Shown here: piece after piece, positions 21,702-36,000 of the stretch
How the letters are laid out: the number at the start of each line of letters is the position of its first letter
Numbering within the stretch: position 1 is the stretch's first letter
Source of the DNA: Coptis chinensis
Taxonomy: Eukaryota > Streptophyta > Magnoliopsida > Ranunculales > Ranunculaceae
Assembly: GCA_015680905.1 (NCBI GenBank)
Contig: CM027379.1
Location: forward strand, 102,351,001 to 102,415,000
DNA: 64,000 bases
Direction: 5' to 3'
Notes under the pieces: generated by a model
What the model was told of the DNA's origin: nothing
Seen by the model: only the letters and a program-made list of their open reading frames with translations
The model's database searches: none
Position numbers and translations under genes: made by a program

Positions 21702-24700
21702 TGTCACACCCCGAATTTCGACAGAATTCGGAAAAACATTTATTTGTTCCCGACTCTTCGATCTCCGAGGTGTGACGCACTCTCCACTCCCAAAAACCCA
21801 TAAACAGTTTAAATATGCGGATAATTTAAAAACCAATAAAAATTTCAAATTAACAAAAGTCCTCTTCATTACAAAAATTAACAAATGAAAATGCAAATAA
21901 CTTTATCTCAACTGAAAATCTATATCACCTCAAAGGAAAACAAGGCCTATCTTGAAATGCGACGCTAACGCAAACCACAAGCAGCAACCAATCTTCTTCA
22001 ACACTAAACCTGTCAAGACTTATCAACTATGTTCATTTAATGAATACACCCGATAAGCAAACATGCAAATCGGGTCAGCATTATAAAAATGCTGGTGTGA
22101 GTAGCTCTAAAATACAACATATATTTATACATATATTTACACAATCTATAAGGCAGTTAGTTCCTCCACCGAGGCGCCTTAACTCCCAACAACTAATACG
22201 ACATTCGTAACTACAATAGGTAAAGGCGGTAGTTTCTCCAATCGAGGCCTTTAACTTCCAACAACTAATACAACATACCATACGCATAATAAAAAGGCAT
22301 TTAGTTCCTCCACGAGGCGCCTTAGGTTCTAACTAAACTACTAACCAGCCAAACATATAAAATCATCTATCTAAAGATATATCATTTACCAACATATTAC
22401 CATAATTATATTAATTAAGGCTTTCTTTGTGTGTCCCTAAAATTCACGTCGTATCTATGTCTTACCTAGTTTCCCTGGCTACCACAATCGCTTCCCAACG
22501 CCGAACATGTACATCCACATGCCTCCCCTTACATAATGAAACACTTCGTGCGTAACTACCCTGAGCGGGATGCCGCACACTAGGTAACGCTCACACGGAA
22601 GCCATTATGCAAGTACTGCCACTATTCGGCATAAAATATCGCGCGTCTCGTTCTATTTTGCGAACGGAATAATCAAGCCACTATTCGGTTACGCCAGAAG
22701 GGCCATTCAGCTTAACTGAAACGCCAGAAGGGCCAATCACATTACTTACACCCGAAGGCCATTCAGATTCACTGAAACGCCAGAAGGGCCAATCAAATTG
22801 CACACGCCCACACAGGGCAAATCACATGAGTTGTGGTAGTCAGGTTCTAGGATTTTCGTTACGTAATTTATTCAGGTGTCATCCATAAATATCTCATAAT
22901 CATTTCACTATATCACGTGCATGTCAAATACATTATTGCACTAAGCCAAATATATGTAGAATTATTTCAATTATATCTCATAACCACTTTTATTCTTTCA
23001 CGTGCCAATATATTATTGCACTAAGCCACAATCCCGTGGGCAAATATTTACCAATACTATACTACCTCATAGTAGTATCTCACATATAAAATAATGGAGT
23101 GCTTATACATTTATTTCTCCAAAACTATTACATTTAATATATATATCCCAACATATTATATAATGTCACAATATCAACGACAAATCTTAATTAGATAATG
23201 ACCACCAAATTTATACAAGCTTCCCCAGCATTTTAGCATTTGATTTATCCATACAATTTACAACATAAAATGTAGCACAATTAAACAGTCCACAATCCAC
23301 AACCAAAGCCCAATATATATATGTTTTACACACTACTCACGTCAAATCTTAATTAGATAATGACAAACAACGTTATATAATGTTCGACAATATTTTATTA
23401 TTATAATAGTCCATAAAATCAAATATGTGAAAAACTGGAAAAAATCAACATTCCACAGTCAACGGTCAATGGTCAAAGTCAACACGTTATTGTCAAAGTC
23501 AAACTGTCGTTCCATGTTCAACAGGTTCAGGGTCATAGCCATGGTTCGTGGCTAAGGTCAATGTGCATGGCTCATGGGCTCATGACTAAGGTAATGGTTC
23601 GGACCCAACTGGCCAAGCCCAAACCTTAGAACCCGAAAGTCTAAAACCAACTTATTTATTCCACCTGACCCAATTGGGGACATAAGGACCAGCCCACATA
23701 AAATTATAAATCGGCCCAAAGAAAACTAATTAGTTTTGACCCAAAACCGAAATAGAACTCGGCCCACAACTAACACTAAAACTGGTCCCAAAACTTAATG
23801 AAATTGGGCCCAAACAAAACAATCTAATTGGAAAAGGCCCAACCAAACTAACCTAAACCCAAGAGAAACCGACCCAGGCCCAAGCCCAGCCGATCATCTT
23901 CTCCAACAGCCACCACCAAAACCGGCCACCACCAATTCCGATCGCCCACCCATTTCAACCCACCAATTTTGATCCCCATAACAACCCCTACAACTTTAAC
24001 AAAGCCAAAAATCTCAAATCCTTAAATCCAAGCATCACCAAAACTAGATCTGGAAATAATTTCCGCCACCATTAACGCTTGTTTCAAGCTTCCACCACCC
24101 CCATTCGAACATCAATACCCAAACCTCAACCCCTTACTACCCCAATGTTCAATCAACACCAAAAAAAAAATAATCCGCACAGGTTCACCTAACTTTTATC
24201 GGCGATTTTTTCTTATCACGCCATTAATGAGCTTCACGATACGTCCAATCACCAACAACCAACCTCCAGCACTCACTCAAACCCCACTCATCCATTCTCA
24301 CCCAACCAAGACAACTACCGATTTAAAAGTGTATTGAACCCTTCCTCCACAGCACTGCCATTAACGAACTCCACGCTCCCGCTTCGACAGCATCCAACCA
24401 ACCTCCAATAACCCACAACAACCAACGAGATTTAATAGATAAACAGTCTTCAATAATCTACAAACAGTTCCAACCCGTACACAGAGACGACTTCTCTGTC
24501 TCGCGCCGCCATTGGTGACTTATTCCGAGTTCCAGTAATTCGGACAGTTTTCAATAATAACTAAAACCATATACTAATAATTATCCAGTTTACTAAATAA
24601 TGCGACATGACGAATAATGATGAACAATGAAAATTGTTCGCAGATATGCGGTGAAGTAGAAAACTAACTACTCACCTTAGTTAGCAGCTTGACGAATCCC

Positions 24701-24958
24701 TCGTAGTCCGAATCGTCGCGCTCCACCCTCCAGCAAACGAGTTTCTAGCTCTGCCTCCATTATTATTATTTTTTTATTCTCCCAGAACCCTATTATCTAG
24801 AACAATACGAATATATACTTGGGTTTGAAACCCAAGCCCAACGCAGACTCGGGCCCAGAAACCAGGCCCGCGTATCCCAAATCCAATCCAGCCGATTTTA
24901 TATAAAATTAAATTAATTAATTAATAAATAAATATGTATTTTAAATACGGGCGTTACA
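21702..24958 (-). mobile_element. Probable solo LTR (Ty3/gypsy type), 3.26 kb
   Basis: It starts TGTCACACCCCG and ends GGGCGTTACA. It is flanked by a perfect 5-bp duplication GCACC (21697-21701 and 24959-24963). No protein coding is seen. The reverse complement starts TGTAACGCCC and ends CGGGGTGTGACA, as in many plant gypsy LTRs, so minus orientation is preferred. Inside are three degenerate units of about 71 bp (22150-22340) and a GCC/GGCC-rich short repeat block (22680-22810). It is inserted in the chromovirus integrase region, with clean ends, so it is clearly younger than its host. Confidence 0.78.
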
Positions 24959-24963
24959 GCACC

Positions 24964-25308
24964 GCACTTTGGCACTTCTAGAACATGGTTACTTCTGGCA
25001 CAAGATGCACGACACCGTCCAGCATTATGTTTGCAATGTTTGATATGCCAGCAGGACAAAGTGGAGAGACACAAGCCGATTGGCCTCTTACAACCTCTAC
25101 CTGTACCTACTCGTCCTTGGGAGAGTGTATCTATGGATTACATTACCGGCCTTCCAGTGGTGGACAACTATGGCACCATCCTAGTTGTCATTGATAGGTT
25201 TTCCAAGTATGCCACATTCATGCCAACATCTAAGAACTGTACCGCTGAAGAGACATCACAACTATTTATCAAGCACGTTGTCAAATACTGGGGCATACCA
25301 AGCAACAT
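24964..25308 (+). mobile_element. Chromovirus integrase, catalytic core part
   Basis: Reads WESVSMDYITGLPVVDNYGT, VVIDRFSKYATFMPTSKN and FIKHVVKYWGIPSNI, the integrase core. It is cut at its right end by the Tat element; related sequence resumes past the hAT element near 52340. Confidence 0.88.
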
Positions 25309-25985
25309 TGGGAGATTTCCCATCATTGGACAGATGACACGTGTGTGGGAAATAGCCCAGGACTATGGATGTCCAGAATGGGACAATGATTATCAGATCA
25401 GTTCCGCGAAGAAGTGATCTCGTGTTTAGAATGATTGTTTAGTAAACATGTGCCAGGCACGTGACTGACCGCCTCTAAGCATAACAGTTCTCCAAGTCGT
25501 TAGGAACTGTTATGGATAGTTCCTAAACAGAAGGAAACTGAAGAGGGCGATCTTTGATGATAAGGAAGGAATTGTGATTGCATATCATTTAGAGTTACCT
25601 TTTAGATATAATCTTCCTATGTACGATGGGACATTATGATCAGCAAGGAAACCTACCTCTAGTAAGATATGGTCTAGATTCAGACTTCCATAAAGAGAGA
25701 ATTCCTAATAGGAAGGTAGAGTCCAAAGATGGAAGGGAACTCACAAGCGGTGAGGACAGCCCTAACCTAAGGACTCTCATATCCCTTCATATATAAACCA
25801 TAAGGATTCACTCTTAGGAACTACGCAAAATAGGATTAATTTGATTCTCCGCATAAACAAGGTGGTATGTAGGCAGCCGCCAGGCGGTTCAACCCTAAAC
25901 TCTAAATCATCTCATCCCTTCTCGATCAAGAAGAGAGCTCCTGAATCACAAGGCATAGAGGAGGATCAAGAAGAGAGCTCCTACA
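25309..25985 (+). repeat. Tat element 5' LTR
   Basis: Matches 50814-51475 along nearly its whole length, for example ccaggactatggatgtcca and aggcagccgccaggcggttc. Confidence 0.9.
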
Positions 25986-25990
25986 TCTTT

Positions 25991-26008
25991 TGGCGCCGTC
26001 TATGGGGA
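25991..26008 (+). other. Primer binding site, tRNA-Asp-like
   Basis: TGGCGCCGTCTATGGGGA follows the LTR; TGGCGCCGT..., the Asp tRNA 3' complement, is the nearest known type. Confidence 0.65.
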
Positions 26009-26073
26009 CGAAAGCAGGTAAACAATATTCGTTTCGAACGACTAATTTAGTCTAAAAAACTCTTACCATTGTA

Positions 26074-27762
26074 ATGGCAAGAGCAAAGAAAACAAAAGGT
26101 GGCGCTGCCATACGCAGCGTTGCTACCAGAGAAGAAGAGCACGAGGTGCTTGAAGAGGGGGAGAATGTTGGTCACCATGATGCGAATAATCCCCTCCAAG
26201 AACCTACGACCAACACCAACGGACCAGCTGCTCTCGGTGCAGGCCCTAGGAATAACGCTCAAGAGAAGAGTCAAAACGGTGAGAATGCTATTCTTACCAA
26301 CCCAGAGTCTGTTCAGGCCAACCAGGCGGTATAGGCTCTGGAACAACAAAGAAGCAACCTTGAGCGAGAGTTGCAATTGCTAAGGCATTTGTATCAATTT
26401 GACACAGGGAAGGAGCCACTCATCAATCTCGATGATGACGGCCTTCCAGAATGCGGTCGTGCTAAGAACCCAAGGCGTGGGGATCCAGTTTGACATGAAC
26501 CATCAGAGTCAGAATACAGTAACTCGGATAAGGATTCGGATACAACATCAGACCCAGGGTCAACTGACCAGGATCGTGATGTCGACCCTTGACACCGAAA
26601 AAGAACCCAGAACAAGAAACTTTCTACCAAAGAAAGTGCATGGGAAACTGAGAAGAACGATCTGATCCGTCAGATGCATCAGATGATAGGTAAGGGGAGG
26701 AAAATGCAAGACTCCCTTGTTCAATCTGCCATAATGGGGGCAGGTAGATCCCCTTTCGCATCACGAATAATGAGAAAACTATATCCCCATGGGTATAGGC
26801 AACCAAAGTTCAGTGTCTTCAATGGCAAGTTAGATCCGGTGGATCACGTATTCAGATGTTGTGCCATTATGGGACAATATGAAAGGTATGACCACGTTAT
26901 GTGTCAAGAGTTCAAAGCTTCTCTATCTGGATCTACGCTCCAGTGGTACCACAAGTTACCTGAGCGGCAAATCAAGTCCTCAGAAGAAATGTTTAGGACC
27001 TTTATAGACAGGTACTCGTGCAACAAGCACCAACCAAAACGAATTGATGTGTTGTTCAACATCAAGAAAAAAGATAGAGAGGCATTGAGGTCCTACATAC
27101 AATGATTCATGGAAATCTCAATTCATATAGAGTCTTGTGATGAGCAGACTGCCATAATAACTTTCAAACAAGATGAAAACAACACCTTATTCGGGCCCCT
27201 CTCCCAGAAACCACCCCGTGATTTAGAGGAACTCCTAGACAGGGTTGAAACTCATGCAAGGTGGGAAGAGGATGTCCTGAACAGACGTCAAGAAGAAAAA
27301 AAGGCTAATCGGACAACCCCTATAGTCCCACGTGAGGGGAACAACAACTTTTCACCTTAAGAGCCAAAAAGAGACTGTCATCGTGGTAGCCGAAGGGCTG
27401 AATCCCCATCCAAGGGACAAATATCCAGAGGGTAGTACAAAAATATAACCAGTAATGTAGATGAAAAACCACAAAAGAAGTCGTGGGTGGAAGGAGCTGA
27501 AGAAGCTCTCCCCTCAATGGACAAAAATTTTGCCCCTCTGAACAAAATGTCAGACGAGGTCCTGGACTCGATTAAGAACCAGAGTTATCTCAAGTGGCCA
27601 ACTCCACTCAAGCCAGGCTCCCTGGGAACCAGAGACCAGAGGACCTACTATAAGTTCCATAAGAGTAAAGGTCATAGTACCAGAGCCTGTAGAGCCCTGA
27701 AAAATGAACTACAGGATCTGATTGAAAGGGGGTATTTGAAGCAGTTTGTAGCACACGAGTAG
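26074..27762 (+). mobile_element. Tat element gag region
   Basis: Matches Tat/Ogre-group gag: DPVDHVFRCCAIMGQYER, FKASLSGSTLQWYHKLPE and, later, CRALKNELQDLIERGYLKQF, a stretch near the end typical of this lineage. Fossil; broken. Confidence 0.85.
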
Positions 27763-27849
27763 GCGAACACAGTACAGCCCGAGGAAGTCAGTACGTCAGC
27801 TCAGGATCCCCCAGGTACTAGACCACTCAAGGGCCGACTCCATATAAAT

Positions 27850-29195
27850 ATGATTTCAGGAAAGGCAAGCAAGCGAAATGTGCAGGTCACTGAAAAGGGT
27901 GCATGGTATCAAATGCGCGTCACCAAGCAAATGAGAGTCATGAACAACGAACTGACTACGGGTGCTCAGATCAATGCGGTACCCCACAAAGATCCGCTCA
28001 TCCTCTTCACTAAGGCTGACAATCTTGGAATCCATAGTCCACATGAGGATGCACTTGTATTTACACTCTCTTTTGGAGATTATAACTTGCATCGCATATT
28101 GGTTGATCCAGGAAGCTCAGCAGATGTGTTATACTATGACGCATTCAAAAAACTATAGATTCCTGATTCTGAGATGGTTGCTACCAATTCCAACCTGTAT
28201 GGATTTAGCGGGGACAAAGCTCTAATAGTTGGGGAGATCCAACTACCCGTAGCTATTGGTTCATTTGGTAACTCTCATCATAAATTTTGTTGTGGTAAAA
28301 GCTAACACACCTTATCACATGATTTTGGGCAGGACCTGGCTGCACAAACTCCGCGTTGTTCCTAGCACCTATCACCAATGTCTAAAGTTCCCTCATAACG
28401 GGAAAAATGAGATAATCAGAGGAGATCGGATGGCTGCCAAAGCATGCTACGCTCTGGCGACAAAGCAATCCCCACTCCCTTTTGAACCAATCGAGGTGGG
28501 GATGCCCGCCAAATAGCAATTATAGTTTGATCCTTCTCTCCCGGACTTGGTCTCAAGAGAGAGGGAGGATCCCCCCTCACCGGAGTCGTTAGAGGAAGTG
28601 GAAATTGTGGGAGGCAGCTCACCAAAAACCATTTTCATCGGCACCTTATTGAGTTCTGAAGAGCGCCAGGCTCTAATACACTTTCTCCGAGAACATAAAG
28701 ACGTGCTTGCTTGGTCATTCAAAGAAATGCCAGGAATTGACCCCCCCCCCCCATGTCGCATGTCACCGGCTCAATGTCCGCAATTATGCAACAGTAGTCA
28801 AACAGAAGCCGAGAAAAATAGGTGCTGACAGATCCAAAGCGGTAAAAGCTAAAGTTGAAAAGCTAAAGGCAGCTAATTTTGTCAGGGAAATCAACTTCCC
28901 CACCTGGATTTCTAATATTGTCCCAGTACGTAAGAAGAATGGGTCATAGAGAATCTGTATCGACTTCACGGATCTGAACCGAGCATGTCCAAAAGACAGT
29001 TACCCTCTGCCATGAATTGACAAATTGGTAGATTCAACGGCTGGACATGAGCTGTTATCTTTCACAAATGGGTCATCTGGCTACAACCAGATCCCCTTGC
29101 ATGAGGAAGACCACAAGCATACAAGTTTTACAACCGATGATGGCCTGTATTGTTATCAGGTCATGCCGTCCGGACTGAAAAATAATGTGGGAGCT
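27850..29195 (+). mobile_element. Tat element protease and first part of reverse transcriptase
   Basis: The protease part is near 28000-28500 (VDPGSSADVLYYDAFKKL). The reverse transcriptase start includes FLREHKDVLAWSFKEMPGID and FTDLNRACPKDSYPLP. It is cut by the Athila element. Confidence 0.87.
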
Positions 29196-32100
29196 TGATA
29201 AAACATAAAATGAATAGTTTACCTACGAAATGAACGATGAAACTCAAAACGTAAGTAAACTAAAACTATTTACGTGCCTATGTTTATCAAAGATTCTACT
29301 CTCAATCCTATGAGATATAGTGGAGTAGAGTGATTCGTCCCACTCCTAGTCCTTCCGCATGCTGTGTTCTCTACGTATAAGTATTCTTACTCTAAAGTCT
29401 AATGAGAGATTTACGAAGTGGCAACTAGACTACGATGCAACTACCCACAAGATGCAACTAGTCGATTATCAGAACAACTATAGGAATGCTACGTTGATTC
29501 GATGATAAGGAGTTAGAGGGGGATTGATTCCACCTTAACTCAACTTAATCCTATTAACGACGAATCGTCGAAATCCGACTTGAACTGCTTCACAGAACAA
29601 TTGGTTCTTCCTAATCCCTAATTACACATGGCATTCCTACCAATTCATAACTAGCATGTGAACGATTAAACCCATTCTCATGGTGAACTAATAGTTTCTA
29701 GAGTGGAAGGGAAATTACGACGACTCTACGATAATCGGAATCAAGCTTTCATCAAGGTTTCTCAACCCCCTCTAATGGAGGTTTAGCCGAGAATCATTAC
29801 GCAATCATTTCTGATTAAATTAAAACTAAACATAATATAAAGAATTGAAATTTACTAATCTAAATTAAACAATAATTAAAATCTAATTAATAACTAAGAA
29901 TTGAATAACAAGTAATAAATGAAATCAAATCTAACACAAATGTAAATGACAAGAATCGAAATTAACAAACTAGCTATTTTATTAATCAAACTAATTAAGA
30001 GTAATGATTCTAAGAGTTTAATCTAAAACAAGAATTGAATATAAACTAAACTCAATTTAATTAAATAAAAACTAAATCTATTGTTTTAGGTCTAAAACAA
30101 GCTACCTTAACTATCTACCCTATCTACCATTAACAAAGAGCTAAGCTTTGGTTTTTATACTTTCAGATCCAAAAATCGTGCATGGGCTTGGAGCCACGTT
30201 TTGGGCCAGAGAATCAGGCCCAAAACCCAATTCTTTCAGTACAAAAAGGCCTCTTCAGTTGCAGTTGGCTTCAACAGACTTTTCGTCTACTTGTGCTCCT
30301 TTGATTGGATCAAGGCTTAGACCATTGGAAAGCTCTTTCTGAGCCGGTCATTTTGACATAAGGTAGGCCCCATTCCGAGGTCTGAGTCCAAAGATATGGC
30401 CTTCGGAAGTTCTGCTGACTTTGTGTGTTGTTTCTGCCCGCGTCGACTTTTCAGCTTTTGACCGGGCTTTAGAAAGGCTTTGTCTTCTTGAATCTTGGCC
30501 TTTAATCACGGAACTCCTTAGTAACCGACCTTTGCTTCTTTATCTCGCTAAAGTGGCACATTTCTGCACATAATGGACTTTGAAGCCTGAAATGCATAAA
30601 ACACGAATCGTGTTAACTCTTAATTATTACTCACATAATTGGTCTAAAAGTATGTCATTCATATGGTTAAAACTACAGTTTTGGGCTCTTATCAAACCAC
30701 CCCAAACAGCATTTTGCTTGTCCTCAAGCAAAGATGAGAAATTAGAATAAGTGACCAAAATGGAGTTCTAACTACTCTCGTTTACTGAGTGCATTGCATT
30801 GATCATATCTTAACAAGGCCTTAAACCACTAGGAATTCCCTAGTGGACGAAGTTATAGCCTCGTGAGAGTTTTCCAAAGAAGGTACTCACAAACTTCATC
30901 TATACTACAACGACTAAGAAATAAAACTATTGTTTCCTTATTCATGCCCTAAATTAACTATACCTCTCACTAGCAATGCATATAGAGTAATCAAGTCGAA
31001 ACCTAAGCTAATATATACATAATAATCAATCATCTACCATAAACATATATACAATGAGTAATACTATGAAATGCCTAGCAGGTTCGTTTCTAAAACTCGA
31101 AATAGCGTCCTTAAGTAGGTTCTCACAATAATAGTCAAGATACAACACTCTGATTTTTCCACTCAAGTTCATTTACTCCAAAATGCAGTGGGGCACACTT
31201 TACCTTACAATCTCAATGACAACAAGGAAGTCGGAGTCGATCAAACACATCTGCCACTTACTATCACACTAACCTATTCCTAATTGAGTTAGAGGTCTTT
31301 ATTAGGTGTTGTGGGGATTAGGAGATGGTTTAAGAAGGAAAGAAATGGATATTCAAAAAGGACAAGTCTGAGATAATAGAGTTTCATATTATGTAACTTA
31401 GAGAAAACCTTGTTATTTTCTTTTGCTTCTATACTTTGTTTCCATCCTTAGCCATATTTTTTTTTCTTTTTCTTTTCTTTGGCTTTTTACTCCCTTTTAT
31501 TCTATTTTTGGAGTTTTTATTTTATTTCTATTTTTATTTTTCTTTTCTTTGGATGGAAACTTCTTTTCTTTATTTTCTGAAGCAATTAACTAACTTTTGT
31601 TTACACGTGTTTTTTCTTCTTCTTTCTTCCTCATTCTATTCTCGGACTTATTTAAAATTGGGTAGGTTGAATTTTTTTTAGTTTGTTTTGTTTTGTAACA
31701 GGGGTAAAGGAATTGTGGTTTATGGAAGGCTAAAGAAAGGCTCGAGGGGCTAATTAGCGGAAAATAATTCATAGGTTTGAATTTCTGGCTATATCGATCC
31801 AAAGAGGGCCTAAATTCTCGCTTAGGATATGGCATAGTGATAAAGCAAGTGGACGTGTGATTTCTCTATCCGATTTTTACTTCTTCCTTGTGTCATTTCT
31901 CAAATGTTTCATTTCATATAAGGCTTTTAGGCTATATTCTCACAGATTTGTAGAATAAGTACTCTAGCCTAGATTTCGAAAACTTATCGCTAACAATCAT
32001 AGATACTCATGTAATATATTTATAGATAGATGCAAAGATTATTACCTACATATTAACCTAAGTTTCTAACAATTATTCCGATGCAAAAGCTATTGAGACT

Positions 32101-33053
32101 TCTAGATTGTTAAGAGCATAGAGAAATAAAATAATACCACTATTCCTAAGTGTATATCATAACTTATTTATTTATATTTTTGAATTTTTGAAATTTTAAC
32201 TAGAAAACAAATGCATATTATACATATCTATATCCTAACAGATGCCTTAATTACGCGTGTTTCTATGCCCCCAAACAAGAAGCATGCTTTGTCCTCAAAG
32301 TATTGTAAATAAAGAGGGTAGGAAAAATACCATTGAAACGTGTGAAATTCAGGAACATCTGCAAAATAAAGTTAGAACGCACTAAAATAGGAAATAAAAC
32401 CGACGAACTCTATAATGAAGTTCTACCCATTATGGGGTTAACAAGAATGAAATTGCTTGGGACATAAGCAGACACTAACTAGAATGAAAACTTACCTTAT
32501 CTCCCGCATTACTCATCATCTTCCTCATCCTCTTCTTCCATAAAGAAGTGAGGTTCCTTTGCGTCTTGCCATGCCATAATAATTTGCCATGCTTCCCGCC
32601 ATTTATCATCTATTATTGCTAACCTATTAAGTGCTACTTGGTCTGACGGGGTGTAGGGTGCAACCTGATGAGGTTGTATCCTCCACCCTTTACAAGTCAT
32701 TGCACGGAAAGATCGAATAATACTATTGGTGGGTCGTACAGTGTCGACCGTAATCCAATCCGTGAAACGCGTACACAAAAAGCAGGAAAGAAACATAGCA
32801 TAATACGGAAACTAGAACAGGCATAAGAAGGAACTTATGCCTCATGCTATGGGATCGAAAGCTAAACTAGACATCAAGGTTCGGGAAGGTTATGACACAT
32901 ACGCCCCCCGGCTAAAGCAAGGAAGACGCCGCAAGTGGCATCATTCACGTAAGAAAAACGCCATTCCCCTAAAATGTTTAGCATGATCCAAAACATAACA
33001 GTTCCTATGTTCATGGACAAAGCTACCAAAGGCGACGCGTTATATTCCCCTTG
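29196..33053 (-). repeat. Athila-type LTR, left copy
   Basis: Direct repeat of 40282-44173. Contains caaaccaccccaaacagca, a T-rich tract near 31450-31680 and an acidic-tailed minus-strand open frame at 32509-32796. Confidence 0.88.
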
Positions 33054-36000
33054 GTCCTCGATACGGAAAATGCCCGCCCCATAGGACTCATGCAAAAACT
33101 CATAAGTGTAGACATACATATTATCTACCCAATAGCACAATGGGTCTTGTATTTCAGCCGGCATAGCAAGTCCAAAACAAATGCTAGCAAGAACCCGTAA
33201 TTTCCATTGGTTCATTATCAATGTTGATGGAGAACACTTGTTCTCCATCCGGTCTTTCAAAGAAAATGCAGTTATCGTAAAAATAAGATGCTAGTGTTGG
33301 AGAATAAAGTGCATCGTCTTACCATAAGCGCTCCCCCGCCAACGTATGTGATCGCTTCACAAAACCAAGCACCATAAGTACCGCTTTGGAACAAATCCTT
33401 GAAAGACTGTTCCGTATCAATGTTGGAGATGTCATCTCAAAATTACGCCTGAATAGCTGCGAATGATCCGAAACTACCCGCAGAACCGAATTTTTCTGGT
33501 CCACGAAGTCGTCGAAAGTCGCGGCTCTCTTAGAGAAAAGCGCCTGAAGATTTGAATTCCAGTGTTTGAACGCTGGTCGCTCACCTTTAAGCGAAAAGTG
33601 CTTCTAACAAAAAAAATCTGAAAAAAATTGCAGAGCGAAAAGTCGCCTCTAGGGCGCCGAAAGTGTGCTCGAGTTCTTTGAAACTCGAAAAATGAGACGA
33701 AACGGGGAATCGTGGGAGTGAAAGGTGAGTGATGGAGGTTAGGTGTAGTGTGAGTTGTGAGTGTAGAATGTAGGAAGTTTATATAGGTTTTAAGTTGCTA
33801 AAATAGATCGGGAAGTTGCCAAAAGGTTTTTACGGCAGTTTCCGGAAATACCAAAATTTCCAAACCCGAAAACGGAAACAACTCATTTTCTTGATTCTAA
33901 AACAAACCTAGTATCTTTTAGATTGAATTTATGATAGAATCTACCTATTTAATCAAGATTTCATCCTACAATGATACTTATTCATAGATATGCCTAAACG
34001 GCCATATTTTCACCTTGACTCCGAAATAAATTCTAAGACGAGGGTCATATAAAAATAATGCTGGAATAGATAAAACCACCCCCAAACAATTTGGGAAGGT
34101 GGGATCAATAGTAAACAACCACGCATAATGAAAATAACCGCATTATATTAAAATTTTCATTCGAAGTACATTTCACTACAAAATTCAAAACGGAAATAAA
34201 ACTTACATTAAAATAAATGGCAATAATGAAACTACAAATAGAAATAGAAATACCAAACGATACTATCCCTAACCACTCCGGTACTGGTAGCGGAGGGCAC
34301 ACGCTCGGGAGATGGCTCCTGAGCTCCCGATGGGCCAGCACCATTCATCTTTCGGCGACGACGCTCGTGCCTCGATGGTGTGTCCTCAGAAGGAGAATCC
34401 CCGTGAGGTGGGAATCGTGCAAGCATGTCGGGCCCGAACCGGGCGCCGAGCTTCTAGCTCGCCCTCATCCGTTCCCACCTCATCATCCTCTCTCGGTACG
34501 GATCTCGGTTATGATGGATAGTTGCCTGTCGAGTCCGGAGGTCTTCGCAGATAGTGTTGAGCTTAACGATGCCACGATGAATTACGGTCATGCGCTCGCA
34601 TCCGACCAACACCTCTCCGGGGCATCCGCGATCAAAACAAGTCAAGTCCTCCTCATCCTCCGGGCATTCTGATTTCCCCATCCTCCCTCGGCATTCTCGC
34701 TTCCACCATCCTCCTCGTCCTCTACCCTATCCTCGGCAACCTCCAAACTCGCTGGATACACTCCTTATAGATGCGAGGATTTCGTGTAGGTGATGTAAGA
34801 CCTATCGATGCCCGAAATGCTCTCAACAACTTCAAAGATGATTTTGGTTATCAACACGTGGGAGAGGTGCAAATGGACTTCCCTACTCCCCTTATCATGC
34901 TAAGCAAAACTCCAAGATACGTAACTTCGTATTTCGCTCCCCGAGTATCCATAAAATGTGGAGGCGAGTTCAGCCGATGTCGCCGACCTTCTCCTTCCCG
35001 GGATCGCTCCGGACCAATCCATCGAAGCTGCAGCCGGTGGCCGGGTTGGTTCTTAGGGATGCTGGCGAACACAATGCGATCTCGCATTGTAGTTCCCTTC
35101 GAATCGCCACGCTCATCAATGGCTCTACCCCATTATATTGGGACTCCTGCAACATGACATCGGATGGATTCTAGGCGAATGCCTAGAATCTCACCAACAA
35201 CCCAAGAGTCACTTCCTTCCTCCTCTTCGCCACCATAACAAAATCCTAGTCCCTCCAACTCCCTCGTTTGCAGTAGAACCGTCGGGACTAATTCTTCGTG
35301 GTAATAGGCTTCGTCGAGTACCACAAGCTATTCCAGCCTCTACTAATCATTTCACACCGTGAAAACGGCCGAAGTGGTCGCCGATAAAAGCTTGTTCTGG
35401 TAAAATTCGGCGTTGTTGAGCCATTGGAAGTTTGAATACGGTTTGAGGTTTGTAGAAGGTAGGAGGAAGCAATAAGGGACACCTCACTAAAAAGAACGAT
35501 GGTGGTGGTGGTGTGGTGGCGCGGCAGCACCATTTTTTTTTTTTTTTTTTTTGATTTTCCGATGGTTTTTGTTGATGTAAATTGGTGGAGGTTGTGGGGC
35601 GGCGCGGTTGGAGTAGATTTGGGTTGGGTCTTGGATTGTGGGCGTGGGTTAATTAGGTTTTGTTTTTAATTTATTTTTTTTTTGTCGGGTTTGAAGCTTT
35701 GTTAATGGAGGTTTGTGGAAAAAAATGATGAACTGATGGTGAAGGTAAGGGCGCGGGTGCACTATCGGTGGGCGCGGGTTGGGCCCAAGCCCAATTCGAA
35801 ATTTGTGATTTTTTCAATTTTTTTCGCGAAACTTCAAATCAAAATTGCCGCTTCGTTACCGGTCCGATTTTTGCGAATGAGATATGGAAATGATCAGGAG
35901 AGAATTTCCAATCCAATGATCCATAAAACACTCTATTCCGACCGTGGATGACATATAAGATAGTGGGAAATGCCTCAAAGTGCGTGCATGACGTACATTA

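Noticed and set aside
22683-22810. CRISPR-like spaced short repeats
   Set aside because: The units are degenerate, the spacers are similar to each other, and the block lies inside a plant LTR.
34213-35540. Overlapping + strand frames as host genes
   Set aside because: They lie inside the Athila-type element and are short, mutually overlapping and without recognised domains; the minus strand is the element's sense strand.
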